NCBI GenBank assembly: GCA_031549685.1
Contig: JAVBPG010000058.1
Coordinates: 1-34,014 of the forward strand
Direction: 5' to 3'
DNA: 34,014 bases
Source of the DNA: JAITMY01 sp031549685
GTDB taxonomy: Bacteria > Bacteroidota > Bacteroidia > Bacteroidales > UBA932
Both the position numbers and the translations under genes were made by a program. The first letter of the stretch is position 1, and the number at the start of each line of letters is the position of its first letter. The notes beneath the pieces were generated by a model. The model did not search any database. It was not told the DNA's origin and saw only the letters and a program-made list of their open reading frames with translations. Below are positions 8,150-15,935 of the stretch, one piece after another.

Positions 8150-8492
8150 CGGTAAGGCTGTAAGCCGGGTTCTGTCGTGCCCTATCATTTATCTAGGCCA
8201 CGCGTTACCGCGTGGCTCGAGCAACCTACCCCCCAGCATCGGGCGAGCAACCCTAATAGCGCTGGTGTACATGGTCTTGCAAGCCACGGTGCGTACGGCC
8301 AAACGTGTTGCCACGGCTGCCGGTGGGCTCTTACCCCACCTTTTCACCCTTATCCGCCGGTGGCGGACGGTTATTTTCTGTTACGCTTAACATGCCCTTA
8401 CGAGCATCTACCCGTTAGGTAGCGTGGTGCTCTGCCTTGCCCGGACTTTCCTCTCCCACGCCTAAGCGTGGCAGCGATAGAGCGCCTTACCG
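8150..8492 (-). ncRNA. rnpB: RNase P RNA (bacterial type A)
   Basis: This is the catalytic RNA that matures tRNA 5' ends. Read on the minus strand, it begins with CGGTAAGGC and ends with GCCTTACCG, which pair to form helix P1 (8484-8492 with 8150-8158). The P4 strand GAGGAAAGTCCGGGC (complement of 8439-8453) and the partner ACAGAACCCGGCTTA (complement of 8161-8175) are almost invariant in bacterial RNase P RNA. The length of about 343 nt fits a type A molecule. A run of T residues follows P1 (complement of 8142-8148) and probably marks the 3' end. The exact termini are estimated from P1. Confidence 0.95.
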
Positions 8493-8498
8493 AAATCG

Positions 8499-8578
8499 AA
8501 TTGAGAATTGAGAATGAAAAATTGAGAATGAGGAACAAAAATACGAAAATTAATTCTCCATTTTCCATTCTCCATTAA
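8499..8578. repeat. ATTGAGAATGA word repeat, hairpin-forming
   Basis: The left half repeats AATTGAGAATTGAGAATGA and ATTGAGAATGAGGA. The right half (8551-8576) reads TTCTCCATTTTCCATTCTCC, roughly its complement, so the whole can fold back. It fills the gap between the DUF2027 gene and rnpB, and its edge touches the TAA of the DUF2027 gene (8575-8577). A TATTTTTG (complement of 8536-8543) inside it could be the -7 element of rnpB; no -33 is visible. A shorter copy of this family lies at 31410-31437. Confidence 0.6.
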
Positions 8579-9660
8579 AGAAATACCATTGTGGCGCCGT
8601 AGCCGTACTCCTTGAACGAGGCATCTTGAAATGGTAATTTAGAGTAATTTTTTGTAAGGCTATTGCGTAATTCCTGCTTGAGTTTTCCGCTGCCAATGCC
8701 GTGAATGAAAACTATTTTGCCCTTGCGGCCGCTCTTTATAGCGTTTTCGAGCGTGGCGGTAAAGCGCGCCATTTGCAGCTCCAGCAGCTCGCCCGCCTGC
8801 AGCCGGCTTGGGTCGGGCACCAGCATTTCGGCGTGCAGGTCTATCTCCTCTACCTCCGGCTCGGGCGCGGGCTTTTGGGGTTTGGGCTGCTCCACATTTT
8901 TTTGCATCATGGCCTGCTCTATTTCTTCGGCAGACACGTTGGACATCTTTTCTTTTTCCTTGCCCTCGCTCGAGAATACGCGGTAAATCAAGGCATTCTC
9001 GTCAAAAAAATCGGTTTCGACAAAAGCACCCTGCTTGAAGAACTTGAGCGGGTTGAGCTCCACATCGGCGGGCTCAAGGTCGTAAGGTTTGTAGGGAATA
9101 TTTTTGCAAAGCAGCACCTGCACGCGCAGCGTTTTCGCCTCGCGCAGCTCGCTCAGGCTGATGGTTTTGAGCAGCTCCTTGCTGTCGGGCTCCATGGCGC
9201 CGTGCGCCAGGGGCTGCAGCTGTCCGCTGCGCTCGTACAGGCCCACCAGGTAGTGCACGCGGTACGTGCTGTCGTTGAGCAGGTACAGCTCGGTTTTATC
9301 GTCCTTTGGCGCAAGAAATGCCAACATCAGCTCGTAGCTGTCGCCCGAAGCGTCGCGAACTTCAAGCTGTATGTCATTGCGGCCTTGATCCGCAATCTCC
9401 GAACGCTTTGTGGAAGGTTCCGCCTCAAGCGCCGAGTGACTTTCTTTTGGCTCGGAGCTTTTCTGTTGCGCATTCTTTTTTTCAAAATCCCGCATGGGGA
9501 AATTGTTTTCTTTCACATCGCCCACCAGCACTACATCACTTGCATGCATGGGGATTTCGAAGCCATCCTCGTCGGCCACATACACGGTTTTACCTTCGAT
9601 GCGCACCACGGTACCACCGCCGACATCGTTCAGGAATCGTATTTTATCACCAGGTTTCAT
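8575..9660 (-). CDS. DUF2027 and Smr domain protein
   Basis: This 361-residue protein has two parts. The N-terminal 60 residues (KPGDKIRFLNDVGGGTVVRI) look like a small beta-barrel. A DUF2027-type beta-rich domain follows to about residue 230, then a linker rich in E, P and Q. The C-terminal 90 residues are an Smr domain with the signature EIDLHAE and the HGIGSGKLKQELR loop. Smr domains, also found in MutS2, nick DNA or cleave stalled-ribosome mRNA. The HGxGxG loop and the DLH are intact, so nuclease activity is plausible. This architecture occurs in Bacteroidota and its role is not established. No signal peptide is present. It appears to be transcribed alone. Confidence 0.85.
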   Translation of the reverse strand: MKPGDKIRFLNDVGGGTVVRIEGKTVYVADEDGFEIPMHASDVVLVGDVKENNFPMRDFEKKNAQQKSSEPKESHSALEAEPSTKRSEIADQGRNDIQLEVRDASGDSYELMLAFLAPKDDKTELYLLNDSTYRVHYLVGLYERSGQLQPLAHGAMEPDSKELLKTISLSELREAKTLRVQVLLCKNIPYKPYDLEPADVELNPLKFFKQGAFVETDFFDENALIYRVFSSEGKEKEKMSNVSAEEIEQAMMQKNVEQPKPQKPAPEPEVEEIDLHAEMLVPDPSRLQAGELLELQMARFTATLENAIKSGRKGKIVFIHGIGSGKLKQELRNSLTKNYSKLPFQDASFKEYGYGATMVFL

Positions 9661-9695
9661 AGCTAATTCAAAAAAAAGTTACTTCAATAATTATT

Positions 9696-9729
9696 CAAAA
9701 CTAAAAAAATGAGCATCATCGCGAGCAAA
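9696..9729 (-). promoter_or_regulatory. Possible promoter of the DUF2027-Smr gene
   Basis: The -7 TAGTTTTG (complement of 9696-9703) follows a -33 TTTG (complement of 9726-9729) after 22 nt. The -33 element lies inside the GTCAT-family repeat, so that repeat may provide part of the promoter. Confidence 0.4.
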
Positions 9730-9791
9730 GCGAAGCAATCTCCTTTTTTGAGTTGAAGCGTATAAATTGCTTCGCTTTGCTCGCAATGACG
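9717..9791. repeat. GTCATTGCGAGC-family inverted repeat
   Basis: A perfect 19-bp inverted repeat pairs 9721-9739 (GCGAGCAAAGCGAAGCAAT) with 9766-9784, around a 26-nt loop. The right end runs into CAATGACG, the complement of GTCATTG. It lies between the ABC permease 3' end and the DUF2027 gene. Related elements are at 15751-15857, 21943-22036 and 24215-24277. Confidence 0.65.
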
Positions 9792-9825
9792 TTAATTGCT
9801 CCTTTTTTCATACTGCAAACCGCTA

Positions 9826-11130
9826 CTAATTCTTATATTTTATCCACTTCCACATTTCCTTAAAGCTGGCTTTTTTGCCGTACATTAAAATGCCGGTGCG
9901 GTAAATTTTGGCGGAAAGCCATACCATGCCAACGAAGGTAACGTACAGCAAGGCTAAGGACAGCGCCACCTGCCACAGCGGCACATCGAAGGGAATGCGC
10001 GCCATCATGACCACGGGCGAGGTAAACGGAATGATGGAGAACCAAAACGAGAGCGCGCTATCGGGGTACTGAAACGTATTGATCATAACCATGATAGCCA
10101 CAATAAGCGGAATGGTAATGGGCAGCATGAGCTGCTGCGTTTCGGCCTCGCTATCCACCGCCGAGCCCACGGCCGCAAACAAGGAGGCGTAAAGCAGGTA
10201 CCCGCCCATGAAGAACAGCACAAAGCATACGCAAATGCGCAGCAGGTTGAAGCCCTCGAAGTAGCTAAGCAGTTGTAGACCACTTCCGCCGCCCACGCTG
10301 GGGATGCCATCGGCCAGGGCCGGGCTAACGGCAGCGGCAGCCGGCAGCAGGTGCCCGATTACGCTCATCAGGGCAAAGGTTAGCACTACCCACAGCAGGA
10401 ACTGGAGCAGCGCCACCCCCGCCACGCCCAGTATCTTGCCCATCATCAGCTGAAAAGGTTTTACGCTCGAAACAATGACCTCGACAATGCGGTTGGTCTT
10501 TTCCTCAATAACGCCGCGCATTACCATGCTGCCAAACATGAAGATAAACATGTAGATAAGCAGCGCTGCGGCGTACGAAATGCCCATGGCCACGCCCACG
10601 TGCGTTTTTTGCTCCTCGCCCTTTTCGCCCCACTTCACCGTCTCGGCCTTGAGCTTGGTGGAGGCTTTTTCCATCATTTGGCTAAGACCGGGAATGTTGT
10701 AATCCTGCAGCTTGAGCTGCTCCACCTCGCGCGAGAGCGCCCGCTCCACCTTGTTTTGCACCTCCAGCCCCACCTGCTTGGTGGAGTAAAATTTGAGCTC
10801 CTGCGGCTCGTGGTTATCGCCCTGCCTGCCAATGTGGAGCAAGGCGTAGAAGCCTGCCGTTTCAAAATTCCGGCGCAGGCTGTCAATGTCGGCGCCGGGC
10901 AGCATGACGTACTGCGTGAGTTTATCCGAAACCAGCACGCCCGCAAGGCTTTGGCTATCGTCCACCACGGCAATTTTTTTCACGCTGTCATCCTTGAGGC
11001 TCATCATGAGCGTGGGCACGAGCATGAGCAGGGCCATAAACAGCGGCGCCAGCAGCGTGAGCACAATGAAGGATTTCTTGCGTACGCGCACCAAAAATTC
11101 GCGCTGAGCAACTAAGTAGATGTTATTCAT
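9826..11130 (-). CDS. ABC-2 type permease, NatB-like
   Basis: This inner-membrane ABC exporter permease has 434 residues. A first membrane segment near residues 20-45 is followed by a long extracytoplasmic domain (about 45-190) and then five or six membrane segments. This is the layout of NatB/YhaP permeases, supported by the segment VIEEKTNRIVEVIVSSVKPFQLMMGKILG. The ATG at 11130 (MNNIYLVAQREF) is chosen; an upstream frame to 11265 runs into the RhuM gene and low-complexity repeats. Its natural ATPase partner is the NatA-like gene at 13426-14382, from which it is separated by three genes. The exported substrate is unknown (Na+ in B. subtilis NatAB). Confidence 0.85.
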   Translation of the reverse strand: MNNIYLVAQREFLVRVRKKSFIVLTLLAPLFMALLMLVPTLMMSLKDDSVKKIAVVDDSQSLAGVLVSDKLTQYVMLPGADIDSLRRNFETAGFYALLHIGRQGDNHEPQELKFYSTKQVGLEVQNKVERALSREVEQLKLQDYNIPGLSQMMEKASTKLKAETVKWGEKGEEQKTHVGVAMGISYAAALLIYMFIFMFGSMVMRGVIEEKTNRIVEVIVSSVKPFQLMMGKILGVAGVALLQFLLWVVLTFALMSVIGHLLPAAAAVSPALADGIPSVGGGSGLQLLSYFEGFNLLRICVCFVLFFMGGYLLYASLFAAVGSAVDSEAETQQLMLPITIPLIVAIMVMINTFQYPDSALSFWFSIIPFTSPVVMMARIPFDVPLWQVALSLALLYVTFVGMVWLSAKIYRTGILMYGKKASFKEMWKWIKYKN

Positions 11131-11137
11131 TTTTAAA

Positions 11138-11212
11138 GAGAACAAAGATGTAAAGACTGAAAGAACAAAGACTTTTTGATTTATGATTTTCGATTTATGA
11201 TTGATGATTGTT
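11138..11212. repeat. Two short word repeats between permease and RhuM gene
   Basis: At 11138-11176 the words AAAGA, ACAAAGA and ACTGAAAGA recur, as in the element at 24900-25001. At 11178-11210 ATTTATGATT occurs twice, followed by GATTGATGATTG. The second block abuts the RhuM stop codon (11213-11215). Nothing else is seen in this gap. Confidence 0.45.
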
Positions 11213-11740
11213 TTAGAAGCCCATACGCGGGCGAGGCTTGCTGCTGCTGTCGGTTTTTTTGCCAAGCCAGGTAATGAGAAAGTCGTAGATCTCGCTTACC
11301 TTTGCATCGACCTCTATATCAAGGTTATTTATTTGCCGTATCAGCTCCTCTTTTACCTCGTCCAGCTCCTTTTTGCTAACCGGCCTATGCACGGCGTAGC
11401 CCTTGAGCATGTACTCCTTCAGCACCCTGGTAGCCCACATGCGGAACTGCGTACCACGCTGCGATTTAACACGGTAGCCTACGGAGATAATAACGTCGAG
11501 GTTGTAGTACTGCGTGCGATAGTTTTTGCCATCAAGGGCAGTTGTCAAGTAATCCTTGACAACTGATTTCTGATCCAATTCCCTTTCTTTGAAAACATTA
11601 CGAATGTGTAAACTAATATTTTGTTTGCTCGTTTGGAATAGCTCCGCCATCTGTGCCTGCGTAAGCCAAACGGTTTCTTCGTCTATAAGCACCTGAAGGT
11701 TTTCCAAACCCTCAATGGAGTATTTAAGCAATTCGCTCAT
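11213..11740 (-). CDS. RhuM-family protein, short form
   Basis: This 175-residue protein matches the N-terminal part of the RhuM virulence-protein family: VWLTQAQMAELFQTSKQNISLHIRNVFKEREL, YNLDVIISVGYRVKSQRGTQFRMWA and VLKEYMLKGYAV. The first segment resembles a helix-turn-helix that recognises DNA. Full-length RhuM proteins are over 300 residues. This one ends after a helical stretch (KKELDEVKEELIRQINNLDIEV) and a polar tail, so it is either a natural short form or a 3' truncation. RhuM genes are usually accessory. Here it lies between two ABC gene sets and points the same way. Its function is unknown. Confidence 0.75.
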   Translation of the reverse strand: MSELLKYSIEGLENLQVLIDEETVWLTQAQMAELFQTSKQNISLHIRNVFKERELDQKSVVKDYLTTALDGKNYRTQYYNLDVIISVGYRVKSQRGTQFRMWATRVLKEYMLKGYAVHRPVSKKELDEVKEELIRQINNLDIEVDAKVSEIYDFLITWLGKKTDSSSKPRPRMGF

Positions 11741-11802
11741 AATTCACTATATTACATTTAGTTGAAAAATTAACCGCCGAAGCCAAGGTTCCGGCAGGTC
11801 CG

Positions 11803-12483
11803 TCATTTCAAATCCAACTTGTCTATTTTACCTCCAATGGTAAACTCCTTCATTTCAACCTCCAGGTTATCAAAATTTTCCTTGGAGACTTTCTTAACAA
11901 TTTCCCCATGGCTCAGCAAAAATATTTCATCGCAGGTATCGCTTAGCGTTGAAAATATATGTGAAGATATAATTACCGTTTTCCCTAAACTCCTCAGCCT
12001 GCGGACAAGCTCAATAATTATGATATTGCTATGAATATCAACGCCATTAAAAGGTTCATCGAGTATAAAATACTGGTTCTCCTGCAGAAGAATGGCCGTT
12101 AAAGCCAGCTTCTTTTTCATACCCGTGGAGTAGGTCGAGGCGTACTGGCCCAGCGGCAAATCAAAAATATTTTTACTATCAATATCTAACACCCTCTTTT
12201 TCCGCGCGTTGCAAAGCAACCGGAGGTACTCCTTTCCTGTTATTTTCGAAAAGAAAAACGGCTCGGTAAGCAGTAATCCAAGGTGGTTCTTGAGCGGACT
12301 GAGCTCCGAACTTACTTGTCCTTCAAAATCTTCCAGCCCCGCTATGCACCTGAAGAGCGTTGTCTTACCGGAGCCGTTTTCGCCCACAACTCCGTAAACC
12401 TTGCCTGGCTCAAAGCCAAGAGTTACGCCCTTCAGCACCTGCTTAGCGCCAAAACTTTTGGACAAATTATCAACGCTAATCAT
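11803..12483 (-). CDS. ABC transporter ATP-binding protein
   Basis: This ABC ATPase of 226 residues has Walker A GENGSGKT at 34-41, a Q-loop region near LLLTEPFFFS (70-79), a degenerate signature YSTGMKKK (118-125) in place of LSGGQ, Walker B YFILDEP (138-144), and the H-loop Ser-Ser-His (IISSH). The short form and STGM signature are common in ABC-2 exporters of peptides or bacteriocins. Its ATG overlaps the stop codon of the permease at 12480-13397 by 4 nt, so the two are translationally coupled and form one transporter. The substrate is unknown. Confidence 0.9.
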   Translation of the reverse strand: MISVDNLSKSFGAKQVLKGVTLGFEPGKVYGVVGENGSGKTTLFRCIAGLEDFEGQVSSELSPLKNHLGLLLTEPFFFSKITGKEYLRLLCNARKKRVLDIDSKNIFDLPLGQYASTYSTGMKKKLALTAILLQENQYFILDEPFNGVDIHSNIIIIELVRRLRSLGKTVIISSHIFSTLSDTCDEIFLLSHGEIVKKVSKENFDNLEVEMKEFTIGGKIDKLDLK

Positions 12484-13397
12484 CTCAAAAATTCTTTAAG
12501 TTTTCCCGCGGACTGATGGGCAAAAAATGGAATTACCGCAACGAGCAGCGGCGGAAAAGCCAGGCATAAGCCCAATACGGCCGCCTGCGCTAAGCTTATT
12601 TCGCCGGGATACGCGGCATATTTTGCCAGAATAACCGCCGCCAAGTACAGGCATCCAAGAATAGCGAAAAGAAGCAGAATGCCAATGTTTTCAACATAAG
12701 ATATGCTCAAAACCAAAAGTATAGGAGCGCACAAGTAAAATGAAAACAGCGCAGCCGTTCGGATTTTTTCGATCAAAAACCTTGCGGGCGAGAGGCTGTA
12801 CGACCACACAAAATACTCATTTTCGGGCTTCAGGTAGTAGCAAAATATGGTGAAAAAGATAAGCAGTAATGCAAAAACACCAAGGTTGAAATTATCTACT
12901 ACTACGGCAATTACGGAAAGACCATAGGCCAGGAGAAACAAGAAAAAAGTATTTCGAAAACCGACCGTAAACTCGAACGGCCTCCGGTAGAAAGGCGTTG
13001 GAATGGTAATGTTGTAGGCGGTTTTGAAGCTTAACAGCGCTATCAATGTTGCAGCTGCGGCCAGGATAACGGCCGGGTAAAGCTGCTGCTTGTAAATCAG
13101 AAAAGCGAGGAATGGAAAAATAACCGTCAGATTTTCCAGCACCCGCACCGTCCTGTACCGCTCAGCCCCAAAGCAAATTTTGAGAAAGTCATTCCGTCCG
13201 GATTCGCTCAACTTTGATGTAAACAGCAACGTAACAATAACATACGCATACGGAGCAAGGGCTATTTTGTAAAACAGCAAGGCTGAGAATCCTACAAACG
13301 CAAGCGCAATAAGCAGATAGCCGATTATCGGATGAACTCCGAAATCGGATACCTTCCTGTTTACCATCAGGCATTGCAGCTTAAAGTATTCTTGCAT
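12480..13397 (-). CDS. ABC transporter membrane subunit
   Basis: This 305-residue integral membrane protein has about eight hydrophobic segments, joined by short polar loops and with a basic N-terminus. It has no recognised domain name, but its 4-nt overlap with the downstream ATPase gene makes a permease role clear. Charged segments before and after the second hydrophobic pair (KLSESGRNDFLKICFGAERYR) resemble the cytoplasmic coupling loop of ABC-2 permeases. It starts 28 nt after the NatA-like gene, so it is probably transcribed with it. Codon use looks less GC-rich than the flanking NatA and NatB genes, which is consistent with later acquisition. Confidence 0.75.
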   Translation of the reverse strand: MQEYFKLQCLMVNRKVSDFGVHPIIGYLLIALAFVGFSALLFYKIALAPYAYVIVTLLFTSKLSESGRNDFLKICFGAERYRTVRVLENLTVIFPFLAFLIYKQQLYPAVILAAAATLIALLSFKTAYNITIPTPFYRRPFEFTVGFRNTFFLFLLAYGLSVIAVVVDNFNLGVFALLLIFFTIFCYYLKPENEYFVWSYSLSPARFLIEKIRTAALFSFYLCAPILLVLSISYVENIGILLLFAILGCLYLAAVILAKYAAYPGEISLAQAAVLGLCLAFPPLLVAVIPFFAHQSAGKLKEFLR

Positions 13398-13425
13398 TTC
13401 TCAGCTTATATGAAAATTTCTCCCC

Positions 13426-14382
13426 TTATCCAACAAGCTCTTCACCGCTCGTCCGCTTTACCGCCTCAATAAAAATATCGTGCATGCGGGGCTTCAGCTC
13501 GGCAAAATGCTCCACCCGAACTACCGGTAATGCTTTTGTTAACAAATTATTAGGATTTTCCTCCTGCAAGGATTTAATGCCCGCCAGCTGGAATCCGTTT
13601 TCGGTCTTTACGCCCGAAATGGTAAAGGCGGGCTCCAGCGCGCGCCTCAGCTGCTCCGCATCGCCCACAAAGCCCAACTCATACTCCTGCTCGGCGTGGC
13701 TGCGGCGCACCTCCTCCAGCGAGCCCTTGAGCACGCATTGTCCCTTGTTTATGAGCGCAATATCATCGCACAACTCCTCCACCGAGGCCATGTTGTGCGT
13801 TGAAAATATGATGGTGCTCCCCTTTTCCTTCAGCTCAAGTATCTCCCGCTTAAGCATTTCCGTGTTAACTGGGTCAAAGCCGCTAAAGGGCTCATCAAAT
13901 ATCAGCAGCTCAGGCTCATGCAGCACCGTTACGGCAAACTGCACCTTTTGCGCCATGCCCTTCGAGAGCTCCTCCACCTTTTTGTTCCACCAGGGCATGA
14001 TTTCGAGCTTTGTAAACCAGTACTTCAGCCTTTTAAGCGCCTCGGCATGCGGCAAACCCTTGAGCTGCGCCAGGTACAGCGCCTGCTCGCCCACCTTCAT
14101 TTTTTTGTACAGGCCGCGCTCCTCGGGCAGGTAGCCGATATTGCGCACATCGTTCGCTTGCAATTTTTTACCATTCAAATAGATAGCACCGCTATCGGGG
14201 GCCGTTATCTGGTTGATAATGCGGATGAGCGTAGTTTTTCCGGCGCCGTTGGGGCCCAGCAGCCCAAAAATGGATCCGCGCCGCACATCAATGCTTACAT
14301 TGTTGAGGGCAAAATGGTTAACATACTGCTTTACCACATTTTCGGCACGTAAAATCTGTTCCATGCTATTGCTACTTTTCAT
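13426..14382 (-). CDS. ABC transporter ATP-binding protein, NatA-like
   Basis: This ATPase has 318 residues. Walker A GPNGAGKT is at 43-50, the Q-loop is in GYLPEERGLYKKM (83-95), the signature LSKGMAQK is at 139-146, Walker B LLIFDEP is at 159-165, and the H-loop is FSTHNM. The roughly 90-residue C-terminal extension (from about 225) is typical of NatA/YhaQ-type ATPases that pair with NatB-like permeases. The matching permease is at 9826-11130 on the same strand. The ATG at 14382 or the one seven codons later (MEQILRAEN) could be used. Confidence 0.9.
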   Translation of the reverse strand: MKSSNSMEQILRAENVVKQYVNHFALNNVSIDVRRGSIFGLLGPNGAGKTTLIRIINQITAPDSGAIYLNGKKLQANDVRNIGYLPEERGLYKKMKVGEQALYLAQLKGLPHAEALKRLKYWFTKLEIMPWWNKKVEELSKGMAQKVQFAVTVLHEPELLIFDEPFSGFDPVNTEMLKREILELKEKGSTIIFSTHNMASVEELCDDIALINKGQCVLKGSLEEVRRSHAEQEYELGFVGDAEQLRRALEPAFTISGVKTENGFQLAGIKSLQEENPNNLLTKALPVVRVEHFAELKPRMHDIFIEAVKRTSGEELVG

Positions 14383-14474
14383 GTGTACATAGTGGCTTTA
14401 AAGGCCATTTATGGAATACCCATGAGATTACGGTCGCCGCATTTACGGTGCTTTTCGCTCATGGATATTTCATG

Positions 14475-14482
14475 CAAATGTA
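14475..14482 (-). promoter_or_regulatory. Possible -7 element for the NatA-like gene
   Basis: TACATTTG on the minus strand fits TAnnTTTG about 93 nt before the ATPase start. No -33 element is found at the right distance. It lies in the divergent gap shared with the queA-like gene. Confidence 0.35.
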
Positions 14483-14502
14483 GTAAATTCGCAGCAATTA
14501 TT

Positions 14503-15705
14503 ATGATTCCACGCATTCCCATAGCCGATTTCAGCTACGATTTGCCCGATGAGCGAATTGCAAAACATCCTTTGCCTCAGCGCGATGCATCGAAGTTGTT
14601 GGTGTACAAGGACGGTAAGATTAGCGAAAGCGTGTTTAGCGAGCTGCCCAGCATACTCGCAAATAACTCATTGTTAGTGTTTAACAACACTAAAGTTATT
14701 CCCGCCCGGCTCATTTTCAGGCGCAGCACCGGAGCCGAGATCGAAATATTCTGTTTAGAACCCTACGAACCAAATGATTATGCAGTATCGCTCGGCGCCA
14801 AGGACGGCTGCTCGTGGCGCTGCATTGTGGGTAACCTCAAGCGCTGGAAGGACGATGAGCTGGCGCTCCCCTTCTCCCTTGGATCCAATAGCTACACGCT
14901 AAATGCCAAGAAGTTGGAGGTACACAACGGCGAGGTTTCGGTACGGTTTACCTGGACTAACCCAGAGCTCAGCTTTGCCGAGGTCATAGAGGTTTGCGGG
15001 GCGCTGCCCATTCCTCCCTACCTTCATCGCAACACGGAACAATCTGACTACGAGCGATATCAAACTGTTTACTCCAAGCATAAAGGCTCGGTGGCAGCGC
15101 CCACGGCCGGCCTGCACTTTACGCCAAATGTATTTAACAACTTAAAAAACAAAGGAATATCGACAGCAGAGCTGACCCTCCACGTTGGCGCCGGAACATT
15201 CAAACCCGTAAAAAGCGACACCATTGACGGGCACGAAATGCACACCGAGCATTTTACCGTGAGCCTCGAATTTCTTGAATTACTGTTAAAAAATATAGAT
15301 AAGGTTGTGGCGGTGGGCACCACCTCGGTAAGAACGCTTGAAAGCATCTACTGGATCGGAGTTAATTTACTAAAGAACAACATATTAAAAACAACCGTGG
15401 AGCAGTGGGCTCCGTACCAAAATAGCGACCTTCCGGATGTTGATAAAGTTGTTGATAACCTTGTTAATTATTTGAAAAACAACAATATAAAATTGTTAAT
15501 AGCGAGCACGCAAATTTTGATAGCGCCACCCTACCAATTTAACCTTGTTAAAGGAATGATTACCAACTTCCATCAGCCGCAAAGTACGCTTTTGCTGCTG
15601 GTTTCGGCCATGGTTGGGGAGCGCTGGAGGGACATTTACCGCTACGCGCTGGAGCACGATTTCAGGTTTCTCAGCTATGGGGACAGCTCGTTGATAATGA
15701 AATAG
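14503..15705 (+). CDS. queA: S-adenosylmethionine:tRNA ribosyltransferase-isomerase (QueA family)
   Basis: QueA transfers and isomerises the ribosyl group of SAM onto 7-aminomethyl-7-deazaguanine in tRNA to give epoxyqueuosine. Family motifs are FSYDLPDERIAKHPLPQRDASKLL at the N-terminus, LVFNNTKVIPARL, the central HKGSVAAPTAGLHFT, LHVGAGTFKPV, EHFTVS, VGTTSVRTLES, and TNFHQPQSTLLLLVSAMVG near the end. At 400 residues it is longer than the usual ~345; the extra length is in the region 320-345 (a lysine- and asparagine-rich stretch). It may be a Bacteroidota QueA paralogue rather than the canonical enzyme. The ATG at 14503 (MIPRIPIADFSYD) is chosen; the frame continues upstream without conserved sequence. 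Confidence 0.88.
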   Translation: MIPRIPIADFSYDLPDERIAKHPLPQRDASKLLVYKDGKISESVFSELPSILANNSLLVFNNTKVIPARLIFRRSTGAEIEIFCLEPYEPNDYAVSLGAKDGCSWRCIVGNLKRWKDDELALPFSLGSNSYTLNAKKLEVHNGEVSVRFTWTNPELSFAEVIEVCGALPIPPYLHRNTEQSDYERYQTVYSKHKGSVAAPTAGLHFTPNVFNNLKNKGISTAELTLHVGAGTFKPVKSDTIDGHEMHTEHFTVSLEFLELLLKNIDKVVAVGTTSVRTLESIYWIGVNLLKNNILKTTVEQWAPYQNSDLPDVDKVVDNLVNYLKNNNIKLLIASTQILIAPPYQFNLVKGMITNFHQPQSTLLLLVSAMVGERWRDIYRYALEHDFRFLSYGDSSLIMK

Positions 15706-15750
15706 CAGGTATTGTTAATTTGGTGTAGATTTTAATAAAAATCGAACCCT

Positions 15751-15857
15751 TGTCATTCTGAGCGAAGCGAAGAAACGAAGTTCGACGAAGTCAATCTCAT
15801 GTTGTGAATATGAAGCCCTGTGCGAACTTGAGATCCTTCGCCTTGCTCAGGATGACA
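15751..15857. repeat. TGTCATT...ATGACA inverted repeat element
   Basis: The left end TGTCATTCTGAGCGAAGCGA is matched at the right end by the complementary TTCGCCTTGCTCAGGATGACA (15837-15857), with words such as GAAACGAAG and GTTCGACGAAG inside. It lies between queA and nadE, 45 nt after the queA stop. No transcription signal is otherwise visible in 15706-15935. Confidence 0.65.
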
Positions 15858-15935
15858 TAACTATCAAGTGCTGTAAATCATGGAATCTATATTAACTTAA
15901 CAATACCAAATAGCAATATTTAAAACTAATTGAAT

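Noticed and set aside
8701..9666. A 321-residue open frame on the plus strand opposite the DUF2027-Smr gene
   Set aside because: It mirrors a protein with clear domain motifs on the minus strand. Its composition is the usual complement of that gene, and it lacks a promoter.
9826..11265. Upstream extension of the NatB-like permease to 11265
   Set aside because: The extra 45 residues come from a word repeat and the 3' end of the RhuM gene; the conserved protein begins at 11130.
14383..14502. N-terminal extension of the QueA-like protein
   Set aside because: The 40 residues show no conservation pattern and cover the divergent promoter region; the family begins at 14503.
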